Shown here piece by piece: positions 1 through 6,569 of a stretch of DNA of 14,230 bases (the first letter of the stretch is position 1; the number at the start of each line of letters is the position of its first letter). Made by a program: the position numbers and the translations under genes. Location: positions 1 to 14,230 of the forward strand of contig JAJAZI010000351.1 of the NCBI GenBank assembly GCA_026785785.1. Direction: 5' to 3'. Source of the DNA: Microbacteriaceae bacterium (GTDB taxonomy: Bacteria > Actinomycetota > Actinomycetes > Actinomycetales > Microbacteriaceae). The notes beneath the pieces were generated by a model. That model had not been told where the DNA came from. It made no database searches and saw only the letters and a list, made by a program, of their open reading frames with translations.

Positions 1-153
1 CAGTCCCTCCCGGGCTCGAAGATGGCGACGGCTGGCGCGGACTGGGCGACGAACCCGGCCACCCAGATCACCTGGGGCCTCGGCTACATCACCTCCCGCT
101 ATGCCACCCCGTGCGGAGCGTGGGGCGCGAGCCAGATCAAGGGCTGGTACTGA
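1..153 (+). CDS. Lytic transglycosylase-like cell-wall protein, C-terminal end (partial)
   Basis: Frame 1 is open from the left edge to a TGA at 151-153 and encodes the last 50 residues of a protein that begins outside the window. The tail contains ADWATNPATQITWGLGYI, then a Tyr/Cys/Gly/Trp-rich end (TPCGAWGASQ, terminating GWY). This is the characteristic C-terminus of secreted actinobacterial transglycosylase-like (aggregation-promoting-factor or resuscitation-type) proteins, whose C-terminal fold cleaves or binds peptidoglycan. The single Cys and the Trp-Tyr terminus fit that family. The catalytic Glu would lie upstream and cannot be seen, so activity cannot be judged. The family call rests on recalled similarity of the C-terminal signature only. 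Confidence 0.7.
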   Translation, partial: QSLPGSKMATAGADWATNPATQITWGLGYITSRYATPCGAWGASQIKGWY

Positions 154-199
154 CCCGGCGTCAGTCACGCCCCTCGCGTTCCCGCCCCGGATTGGACCC

Positions 200-496
200 C
201 TGCCGCGTAGCAACCGACCGCGTCGGTCCAGAGGCGAAGGCGACGGCGGACGCCCGGACCTCTCCAGGTCACTCTCCGGAGGACTGCTCCCTCAGGCGAA
301 GCGCGACGGCCTATGGAACGTGCAGTCCATCGCGGCGTCGTCAGCGCTGAAACCATACGTCTGTCCGGGCTGCGGCCTGGGGATCGCTCCCGGCGTCGCC
401 CACGTCGTAGCCTGGCGCGCTGACGGTCTCATGGGTGAGGCTGACGATGTCGCCGCTCGACGGCACTGGCATAGCCACTGTTGGAAGATCAAGTAG
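200..496 (+). CDS. Small Cys/His zinc-ribbon-like actinobacterial protein (start uncertain)
   Basis: The C-terminal half carries a clear metal-site pattern: CPGCG (C55 and C58 counted from the 200 start), H68 in HVVAW, and a final cluster HWHSHCW (H89, H91, H93, C94). This matches a widespread actinobacterial family of about 90-130 residues, often loosely labelled ATP/GTP-binding, with no established function. The reading frame extends up to an ATG at 101, but residues encoded by 101-199 overlap the upstream gene's last 53 bases and are low-complexity Arg/Ala/Pro. From memory, family members begin with a sequence like MPRSNRPR, and here LPRSNRPRR starts at a CTG at 200. I therefore prefer CTG 200; ATG 101 is the only conventional start. 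The next gene begins 6 bases after the TAG, suggesting coupled translation. The gene itself is well supported and its function is unknown. Confidence 0.7.
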   Translation: MPRSNRPRRSRGEGDGGRPDLSRSLSGGLLPQAKRDGLWNVQSIAASSALKPYVCPGCGLGIAPGVAHVVAWRADGLMGEADDVAARRHWHSHCWKIK

Positions 497-502
497 GGAC
501 GT

Positions 503-1210
503 ATGCAGATCAAGGGCGGCATCGAACTTCCGGCCACGCGGGAAAACGTGGAGCTGATCACCGAGGATGGGCTGACCCTGGTGGGGGAGCTGTCCCTCCC
601 GCTCTCGGCCGAGCCGATTGCGACCATCGTCGCCCTGCACCCGCTCCCGACCGCGGGCGGGTTCATGGATTCGCACATCATCAGGAAGGCGGCCGCCCGC
701 CTCCCCGCCCTCGCCGCCCTCGCCGTTCTGCGGTTCAACTTCCGCGGCGTCACATCGCCGCGTGGCACATCGGACGGCGCCTTCGGGCACGGCGAGGACG
801 AGCGCCACGACCTCGACGCCGCGATGAGGTTCACGGCCGAGCGCTGGCTGCCCCGGCCGTGGCTGCTTGGCTGGTCGTTCGGCACGGAAGTCGCGCTGAA
901 ACACGGCCTCGAGCACGACGTGGAGGGGGTCATTCTGCTCTCACCCCCGCTCCACCGCACGACGGACGAGGAGCTCGCGGCCTGGGCCGGGAGCGGTCGG
1001 CGGATGATCGTCGTCGTGCCCGAGCTCGACGACTACCTGCGCCCAGCGGAGGCGGCGCAGAGGTTCGCGAGCGTTCCCGAGGCCGAACTCGTCGCGGTCG
1101 AGGGAGGCAAACACCTCTGGGTGGGCGAGGCGCAGACTCGGCGCGTTCTCACCGAGATCGTGGCCCGCCTGAACCCCGGCGCGCTTCCCCTCCCGGAGCA
1201 GTGGAACTGA
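503..1210 (+). CDS. Alpha/beta hydrolase (COG2945-like)
   Basis: A 235-residue protein with an alpha/beta-hydrolase layout. The oxyanion-side segment HPLPTAGG (H46-G53) is followed by RFNFRG (R77-G82), typical of the dienelactone hydrolase/COG2945 group. The nucleophile elbow is GWSFG with Ser125. An acid in PELDDY (D176 or D177) and His204 in GGKHLW complete a plausible triad in the right order. No signal peptide is visible, so it should be cytoplasmic; the substrate cannot be predicted. ATG 503 follows AGGGA at 495-499, which overlaps the stop of the preceding zinc-ribbon gene, so the two are probably co-transcribed. It converges on the AI-2E-family gene across 75 bases in which I see no strong terminator hairpin. 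Confidence 0.88.
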   Translation: MQIKGGIELPATRENVELITEDGLTLVGELSLPLSAEPIATIVALHPLPTAGGFMDSHIIRKAAARLPALAALAVLRFNFRGVTSPRGTSDGAFGHGEDERHDLDAAMRFTAERWLPRPWLLGWSFGTEVALKHGLEHDVEGVILLSPPLHRTTDEELAAWAGSGRRMIVVVPELDDYLRPAEAAQRFASVPEAELVAVEGGKHLWVGEAQTRRVLTEIVARLNPGALPLPEQWN

Positions 1211-1285
1211 GCGGGCCGCAGCCGCGCCGACGCGCCCCGAATCGGATCGATCAGACCCCTGAGGCGAGCGGAGAGCGGCGTGCGA

Positions 1286-2335
1286 CTAGACCGCGTTCTG
1301 GCGCGGCACGACGACCTGCTTGATGATCAACAGGATCGACGCCGCAACGGGGATCGCGACGAGCGCGCCGAGCAGGCCGAGCAGGGTGCCTCCGGCCAGT
1401 GCGGCGATGACGACGACGACGCCCGGAACCTGCACCGCGCGCGTCATGATTCGCGGCGTTATCAGGTAGGCCTCGACCTGCATGTAGACCACGTAATAGC
1501 CGGCGACCCAGAACACGGTCGGCGTGCCGTCGAACAACAGCACGGCGAGGGTGATGACGATGGATGCCGAGATGGTTCCCACGAGCGGGATGAGCGAGCC
1601 GAGAAAGGCGATGAAGGCGAGCAGGGCGGAGTACTCGGCGCGAATTACGAAGGTCAGCACCACGAACGAGAGCACGCCGTTGATGAGGGCCAGGGTGAGT
1701 TGACCGACGACGTAACGCCCAACGGACTGGCTGATCTGCTCGGAGATGTCGATGAACCCGACCCGCTCCGAGGCGGGGACGAGCTGATAGATGCCGCGCT
1801 TGAGGCTCCCGAGGGACGCCGTGAAGTAGAGCATGAGGATGATGATGATCAGGGCACCGAAGACCCCGGTTGCAAGCCCGAGACCCGCCTTGAGCACGCC
1901 GCCACCGAGGTTGCTGAGGAAGGTCGGGTCCGAGATGGTGCCGGTGACCTGGGCGAGGAGATCGTCGACCGCGACCCAGGGGAGGGCATCCTTGATCGCC
2001 TGGTTCAGGCTGCCGTCGGCGAAGCTCTGGATCACCCTCGGGATCTGCGTGACGAGGGTCTGCACCTGCTCGGCGATGACCGGGATGATCGCGAGCACGA
2101 GGCCCGCAACAACGCCGAGCACTCCGAGAAGCACGGTAAGGATCGCGAGCGGACGCTTCACCCCCTTCCTCTCGAGCCAGGTGACGATCGGGTCGAGGCC
2201 GAGCGCAAGGAACAGCGCCGCACCGATGTAGGTGAGGATCGTCGCGAGGGAGATGGCAGCGCTGCCGATCAGCAGGGCGATGAGAACTCCGAGCCCACCG
2301 AACAGGCCGAACCGGAAACCGTTCTGGATCTTCAC
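1286..2335 (-). CDS. AI-2E family transporter (UPF0118/PerM-type membrane protein)
   Basis: A 349-residue integral membrane protein. Hydrophobic segments lie at about 11-46, 64-88, 153-173, 212-232, 235-262, 268-288 and 304-338. A large soluble loop spans about 90-150, as in the AI-2E/UPF0118 family. Family landmarks visible are SLIPLVGT (247-254) and the glycine-rich GTLLGLLGALVAIPVA near the C-terminus (316-331). Start is GTG at 2335-2333, with GTGAGG upstream as ribosome binding site. It begins 26 bases after the stop of the coiled-coil gene, so both probably form one transcript. The family name derives from E. coli TqsA, but many members do other jobs (some reported as Na+/H+ antiporters), so autoinducer export should not be assumed. 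Pairing with a cytoskeleton-like protein hints at an envelope role. Confidence 0.9.
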   Translation of the reverse strand: MKIQNGFRFGLFGGLGVLIALLIGSAAISLATILTYIGAALFLALGLDPIVTWLERKGVKRPLAILTVLLGVLGVVAGLVLAIIPVIAEQVQTLVTQIPRVIQSFADGSLNQAIKDALPWVAVDDLLAQVTGTISDPTFLSNLGGGVLKAGLGLATGVFGALIIIILMLYFTASLGSLKRGIYQLVPASERVGFIDISEQISQSVGRYVVGQLTLALINGVLSFVVLTFVIRAEYSALLAFIAFLGSLIPLVGTISASIVITLAVLLFDGTPTVFWVAGYYVVYMQVEAYLITPRIMTRAVQVPGVVVVIAALAGGTLLGLLGALVAIPVAASILLIIKQVVVPRQNAV

Positions 2336-2361
2336 GGGCCGTCTACCTCACTGTCGCTGTG

Positions 2362-4443
2362 TTATTCGGCCGATGCTTTCTCCGCCTCTGTCAGGACGCC
2401 GCGGAGCCCCTGGAAGTACCCAGCGACCGCTTCGCGCTCAATCCTAATCTTGGCCAGGCGCTCCGCAGCGTCAGACACGAGCCCGGCGGTCCTCTTGTCC
2501 GCCTCGTCGACCGAGGCCTTGGCTTTCGCTCTCGCCTCGGACACGAGCTCCGCCGCCGTCGTCTGGGTGGACTCCAGCAGCGCCTTCGCCTCGGCCCGCG
2601 CGGCCACCTCGACCTCGTCCGCGTGCTTCTGGCGCTCGTCGGCGCGTTTGGTCGCCTCGGCGAGTTGGCGGGCCGCGTCGTCGAGATACTTCTGGGTCTG
2701 CGCGACCGCCTCCTGGTGCGCGGCGAGTGCGGCCTTCTCGGCCTCTCCCCGCCGGGCCGTGATCTCGACTTCGAGGTCGGTGCGGCCCTGCTCGGCGTCG
2801 CGGGCGATCGTCGTTCGCGTCTCGTCGAGTTCGAATGCGAGCTGCGCCCGGGTCTCTTCGGCCTCGCGCGTGAGGTCGGCCCGCTGCTGCGCGATGTCAC
2901 GGTCCAGATCGGTGCGCTGCTGCTCGATGTCGTGCGCGAGGCTCGATCGGGCGGTCGTGATCTCCTCGTCGAGGCTTACCCGCGCAGTCTCCAGTTCGAG
3001 GGCGAGGTCCGCGGTCGCCTTCTTGGTCGTCCGGTCACGAGTCGCCGTGGTGGCGGTGGTCTCCTCCGCGAGGGCCGCGTAGGCGGCCGTAGTGTCGGCA
3101 TCGAGAAGGGCGCGCGCCTCCGAAATCTCCCGCTCCAGGGCAGCCCTCTGCTCCTCGATCTCCTTCTTGAGAGCCGCGCGCTCATCCGCCACCTCGCGGG
3201 TGAGCACGCTGCGGGTGTCGGCGGCCTCCTTCTCCAGGTCGGCGTAGGCGGTGTCGGTCTCGCGGGCGAGGGCGCTGCGGGTATCGGATGCCTCCCGCTC
3301 GAGCTCTGCGTGCGCCGCAGCGGTCTCTCGCGCGAGCATCTCCCGGGTGTCCGTCGTCTCGGTCGCCACGGCGGAATGCACTGCGTCGGCTTCGGCGGCG
3401 AGGGTCGCGCGGGTGTCCTCGGTTTCACGGGCGAGGGCGGCCACGGTGTCGGCCGTGGACGAGTTGAGGGTCGCCCAGGCGGCATCGGTGTCACGCGCGA
3501 GGGCCGCACGCACGAACTCCTCTTCGCGCTCCAAGGCGGAGCGGCGGGACATGGTCTCCACCTCGAGGGCCGAGCGGCCCTGCGCGAGTTCCTGCTCGAG
3601 GGAGGCGTGGGCGGCCGCAACCTCACGTTGCAGGTCGCCAGTCGTCTTCTCGACGGTCGTCGCGAGCTCGGCCGTGACCTTCTCGACATGGCGGTCGAGA
3701 TCCGTGCGCTGCTGCTCCACCTCGCGCTCGAGGTCACTGCGCTGCTTCTCGCTGATGCTGTCGAAGTCGGCACGGCCACGCTCGGTGTCGCGAGCGAGCT
3801 GGGATGCCCGTTCCCGTGCTTCGCTGATCTCCCGCTGGGCTGCTGCGCGAACCTCGGCGGACTCGCGGTCTGCCTCGGCGCGCACGGCGGCTGCCTCGCG
3901 CCGGGTCGTGCCGCGTATCTCGGCGGATTCCGTCGCAACGGCACCGCGAATCGCGGCGGCTTCGAGGAGAGCCTCCTGGGTGACGGCATCCGCCCTCGCC
4001 TCGGCGCTCTCGAGGATCTCGGCGGCTTCGGCGGTCGCCGACCCGGTCAGCGCGGTGGCCTTCTCGTCCGCGTCGGCGACGAAGCCCTCCGCGGTCTCCA
4101 TCGCGTTGACGCGCATCCGGTTCACCTCGAGCTGCACGCTGCTGCGCAGGCGCTCGGCGTCGATGTCGGCCTGGCTGATGAGTCTCGTGGACTGCTCTTC
4201 GGCGACCCGCAGCATGTTCTCGAGCTTCGTGCCGAGGCCGCTGTAACTCGGGCTGCCAGTCTCCTCGATCTCCGACTCGAGATCGCGCACGGTTGCCGCG
4301 AGGCGTTTGATCTCTCGCGCCGATTCGACCTTGTCGGAGTTGGCCTTGATCAGCTCGCGCCGCAGGTCTTGGACCGCCTTGTCGACCTCCTCGCGGTTAT
4401 AGCCGCGCATGGCTGCGCTGAAGTCGTCGTCGTCACTGCCCAT
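2362..4443 (-). CDS. DivIVA/FilP-like long coiled-coil protein with hendecad array
   Basis: A 693-residue protein that is almost entirely predicted coiled coil. Residues 8-21 (F..MRGYNREEVD) resemble the DivIVA N-terminal motif FxxxxRGYxxxEVD, followed by a short heptad coiled coil and a Gly/Ser/Pro break (about 62-71). Residues 135-211 and 215-566 are 11-residue (hendecad) repeats. A charged Ala-rich helix continues to a conserved-looking end, EREAVAGYFQGLRGVL. It has no cysteine and no membrane segment. By analogy with actinobacterial DivIVA, Scy and FilP I infer a cytoplasmic cytoskeletal or polar-scaffold role; this is not shown by the sequence. ATG 4443 is chosen over TTG 4446 because the GAGGAG site sits 6 bases before the ATG and only 3 before the TTG. 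The AI-2E-family gene follows after 26 bases. Confidence 0.82.
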   Translation of the reverse strand: MGSDDDDFSAAMRGYNREEVDKAVQDLRRELIKANSDKVESAREIKRLAATVRDLESEIEETGSPSYSGLGTKLENMLRVAEEQSTRLISQADIDAERLRSSVQLEVNRMRVNAMETAEGFVADADEKATALTGSATAEAAEILESAEARADAVTQEALLEAAAIRGAVATESAEIRGTTRREAAAVRAEADRESAEVRAAAQREISEARERASQLARDTERGRADFDSISEKQRSDLEREVEQQRTDLDRHVEKVTAELATTVEKTTGDLQREVAAAHASLEQELAQGRSALEVETMSRRSALEREEEFVRAALARDTDAAWATLNSSTADTVAALARETEDTRATLAAEADAVHSAVATETTDTREMLARETAAAHAELEREASDTRSALARETDTAYADLEKEAADTRSVLTREVADERAALKKEIEEQRAALEREISEARALLDADTTAAYAALAEETTATTATRDRTTKKATADLALELETARVSLDEEITTARSSLAHDIEQQRTDLDRDIAQQRADLTREAEETRAQLAFELDETRTTIARDAEQGRTDLEVEITARRGEAEKAALAAHQEAVAQTQKYLDDAARQLAEATKRADERQKHADEVEVAARAEAKALLESTQTTAAELVSEARAKAKASVDEADKRTAGLVSDAAERLAKIRIEREAVAGYFQGLRGVLTEAEKASAE
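2746..3801 (-). repeat. Array of 32 uninterrupted 33-bp/11-residue coding repeats
   Basis: Residues 215-566 of the coiled-coil protein divide without any gap into 32 units of 11 residues, for example ALARETEDTRA, ELEREASDTRS and ALEREISEARA. By my count position 2 is Leu in 28 of 32 units, and position 10 is Arg in 21 of 32, the exceptions being His, Tyr, Trp, Thr or Val. Seven more units (residues 135-211) lie before it, separated by a three-residue insertion (212-214). At DNA level this is a degenerate 33-bp periodicity rather than exact copies, so it is an old, selected protein repeat. Confidence 0.85.
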
Positions 4444-4570
4444 CAATGTCTCCTCGTGGTCGGCTGGCGCTGGAGGCTCAGCCGAACTGACATGAGTTTA
4501 GCGACGACTGGCCCCGGCGCACCCTGAGCCGCTGTCGGAATCCGCCCGACATTTCCCCACCAGCGAACAA

Positions 4571-4600
4571 TTGGGAGCTCTCGAACTGATCGGCTAGGCT
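4571..4600 (+). promoter_or_regulatory. Candidate promoter for the 4746 operon (TTGGGA - 18 - TAGGCT)
   Basis: A -35-like TTGGGA (4571-4576) and a -10 TAGGCT (4595-4600) are separated by 18 bases, a good fit to actinobacterial housekeeping-sigma promoters. The nine bases CTAGGCTTG (4594-4602) recur at the predicted glgP -10 (11878-11886). Transcription would start near 4607, leaving a leader of about 139 bases before GTG 4746. Confidence 0.4.
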
Positions 4601-4731
4601 TGACTGTCTTTGTATGTTGCCACTTTCGGGCCCAACTCGAGCCCGGCACACCCCAAACTCGTTTAATTTCGCGAGTGGTCGCCCTGCGAACGCGATCGGG
4701 TGCGGCCATTCTTGATCGGCGTGGCAACACG

Positions 4732-4738
4732 AAAGGAG
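4732..4738 (+). promoter_or_regulatory. Strong ribosome binding site deciding the GTG 4746 start
   Basis: AAAGGAG lies 7 bases before GTG 4746, near-perfect complementarity to the 16S anti-Shine-Dalgarno. It fixes this GTG as the start and indicates good translation. Confidence 0.75.
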
Positions 4739-4745
4739 TAAGTTC

Positions 4746-6569
4746 GTGCGCTTTGCCCTAGCCATAGTGGCCTTCCTGATCGGCGCCGGTCTCGGCGGCT
4801 ACGGAATAGCCCAGACGACGGTTCTCAACGGCCCGTCAGCGCTGACCGCGACCAGTGAATCAGACAGCGAGGCCCCCGTTACCGTCATCGGTGGCGAGAC
4901 CCTCAACGCGCTTGACGGCCGCCAGGACGTTCAGATCAGTGGGGCCGAGACCATCTTCGCGGCCTATGCCCGCACCGAGGACATCCTCGCTTGGGTCGGC
5001 GACGCGAGCTACAACAGCATCGGGTTCGACGCCGAGAGCCAGACCCTCGTGAGCGTGACCAAGAGCGGGTCCGAGCAGACGGTCCCGCCGCCGGCGGGAT
5101 CCGACCTCTGGCTCGCCGAGTACAACGCCGAGGACAAGCTCGACATGAGACTCCGGCTCGACGAGGAGTTCTCCATCCTCGTCGTCTCAGACGGAACCCA
5201 GACCGCACCGGCAACTGTCGCGATCACGTGGCCGCTCGACAACCGCACCCCGTGGGCCGGTCCGCTTATGGCTGGTGGCGCTCTCATGCTTCTCCTCTCC
5301 CTCATCTTCCTGGCTTGGGGCATCCACAACCAACGCCGCACGCGCGGGCCGCGGCGCAAGAGCATCAAGCCGCCCAAGACGCAGCGCATGCCCAAGCTGC
5401 CGCGGCAGAAGAGTTACCGAGTGAACAAGCCCAAGGCCGTAACGACAAGGCGGGGACGCCGGTCGACGAGTCGGATGATCGCCGTGCCCGCCTTGCTCAT
5501 CGGCTCGCTCGTGCTCTCCGGCTGTTCCTCCGACCTGTGGCCCGACCTCGCCGGCCGCGACGCGATCCCGCTCGTGCCGTCGCCCAGCGCATCCGCCGAC
5601 GCCGAGACCGTGGTCGAAGAGCGCCAGCCGCCCGCTGCGACCGTGCGGCAGGTGCAGTCGATCGTGTCCGAGGTTGCGGAGGTCGCCGCCGCAGCCGACG
5701 CAAGCCTCGACACAGCGGCGCTCTCGGCGCGATTCGACGGCCCAGCGCTCAAGCTGCGCACCGGCAACTACGAGACCCGGGCCAAGGACAGCGCCTTCCC
5801 TGCGCTCGCGCCGATCCCGACGGGGCGGCTCGCGGTCGCCCTGCCTCAGTCGCTGCCCAAGGACAAGGACACCACGTGGCCGCGTGCGATCTTCGCGGTC
5901 ATCGAACCCGTCGTGGAGGACGCCGCTGAGGGAGCAGAGCCCGTTGAGCCTGCAGCCCCGGTCGCCCTCATGCTGCTCCAGACCTCGCCGCGCGAGCAGT
6001 ACAAGGTCTACTACTCGGTCGCGCTCGAGCCCGAGGCGGTGCTGCCGCCCCTCGCTCCGCAGACGGTGGGCGCGCCGCGGCTGTCGCCCGACACGAAGCT
6101 GCTCTCGATGGCTCCCGGTGAACTCGCTGCCGCCTATGTCGATGTGCTCACCGCCGGTGCGGAGAGCGCGTCGTACGACCTCTTCGACATCGAACGCGAC
6201 GGACTCATTCCGAGCGTTGGCGTTGACGCGCGAAAAGCGCGCTCGGAGGCCCTCGACGACAAGGCCAAGATCGAATTCGGGCTCGCCCCCGGTGACGCCG
6301 AGACGATCGCGCTTGCCTCGAACGAGTCGGGCGCCCTCGTCAGCATCTACATCGAGGAGACCGAGACGGTGACCCCCGTCGAGGCGGGCGCCACGATCAA
6401 TCCCGAGGGCGCTACCAAGACGCTCTCCGGGCTCTCCGGCACGAAGAAGGGCGTCGCCGCCACCTACGGCGACCAGCTGCTCTTCTACATCCCGCCGATC
6501 GGCAGCGATGAGAAAATCGTCCTGCTCGGCTTCAGCCAGGTTCTCGTCAGCGCCAAGGAGATCGAATGA
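4746..6569 (+). CDS. Membrane protein fused to an internal lipoprotein module (unknown function)
   Basis: A 607-residue protein I cannot assign to a named family with confidence. The order is: an N-terminal hydrophobic segment (about 3-22); an extracytoplasmic domain (about 23-170); a transmembrane segment (about 172-193); a very basic, proline-rich cytoplasmic linker (about 196-243); a second signal-like hydrophobic stretch (244-257) ending in the lipobox LSGC with Cys260; and a large Ala/Pro/Glu-rich extracytoplasmic domain (261-607). The topology is therefore in-out-in-out. Residues 226-260 alone would make a textbook lipoprotein signal peptide, so this looks like two genes joined in frame, or one gene with an internal start. 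The thioredoxin-like gene overlaps its stop (ATGA), so the two are translationally coupled and may act in one envelope process. Start GTG 4746 is supported by the strong ribosome binding site. Confidence 0.82.
   Translation: MRFALAIVAFLIGAGLGGYGIAQTTVLNGPSALTATSESDSEAPVTVIGGETLNALDGRQDVQISGAETIFAAYARTEDILAWVGDASYNSIGFDAESQTLVSVTKSGSEQTVPPPAGSDLWLAEYNAEDKLDMRLRLDEEFSILVVSDGTQTAPATVAITWPLDNRTPWAGPLMAGGALMLLLSLIFLAWGIHNQRRTRGPRRKSIKPPKTQRMPKLPRQKSYRVNKPKAVTTRRGRRSTSRMIAVPALLIGSLVLSGCSSDLWPDLAGRDAIPLVPSPSASADAETVVEERQPPAATVRQVQSIVSEVAEVAAAADASLDTAALSARFDGPALKLRTGNYETRAKDSAFPALAPIPTGRLAVALPQSLPKDKDTTWPRAIFAVIEPVVEDAAEGAEPVEPAAPVALMLLQTSPREQYKVYYSVALEPEAVLPPLAPQTVGAPRLSPDTKLLSMAPGELAAAYVDVLTAGAESASYDLFDIERDGLIPSVGVDARKARSEALDDKAKIEFGLAPGDAETIALASNESGALVSIYIEETETVTPVEAGATINPEGATKTLSGLSGTKKGVAATYGDQLLFYIPPIGSDEKIVLLGFSQVLVSAKEIE
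5421..5525 (+). other. Internal lipoprotein signal and possible internal start (GTG 5421) with LSGC lipobox
   Basis: GTG 5421 (Val226 of the large protein) is preceded by AGAAGAG, a weak ribosome binding site at a usable distance. Translation from it would give an Arg/Lys-rich n-region of about 18 residues, the hydrophobic MIAVPALLIGSLV and the lipobox LSGC (codons 5514-5525). That is a complete prolipoprotein signal. Whether initiation happens here, or the lipobox is used within the long protein, cannot be told from sequence. Confidence 0.5.

Larger units (their letters stand above)
4444..4745. other. Divergent intergenic region between coiled-coil gene and membrane-protein gene
   Basis: These 302 bases separate two divergent transcription units. 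The sequence is less GC-rich than its surroundings, consistent with promoters. On the + strand I see TTGGGA-18-TAGGCT (see separate entry). On the - strand the best -10 candidate is TAAACT (complement of 4495-4500), about 50 bases before ATG 4443, with no recognisable -35. A short inverted repeat CGGGC/GCCCG (4627-4631 and 4641-4645) would fall in the + strand leader but is weak. Short open frames in this region have no recognisable content. Confidence 0.5.

Noticed and set aside
1211..1285. Convergent gap between the hydrolase and AI-2E-family genes, searched for a terminator
   Set aside because: Only four- to five-base inverted repeats are present, none with a plausible loop and tail.
2359..4527. 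A 722-codon + strand open frame, and another from 1280 to 3082, antisense to the coiled-coil and AI-2E-family genes
   Set aside because: Products are repetitive Arg/Gly/Leu- or Ser/Arg/Asp-rich sequences with no recognisable domain. They arise because GC-rich third positions and the 33-bp repeats keep the opposite strand open. The - strand gene has the ribosome binding site and domain structure.
4627..4645. CGGGC/GCCCG inverted repeat in the leader of the 4746 gene, considered as an attenuator or riboswitch
   Set aside because: Only five base pairs with a nine-base loop, no U-tract and no family-specific core. Too weak in GC-rich DNA.
4443..4765. Two 95-codon - strand frames in the divergent intergenic region
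   Set aside because: No ribosome binding site, no recognisable content, and they overlap the predicted promoter and the strong ribosome binding site of the + strand gene.
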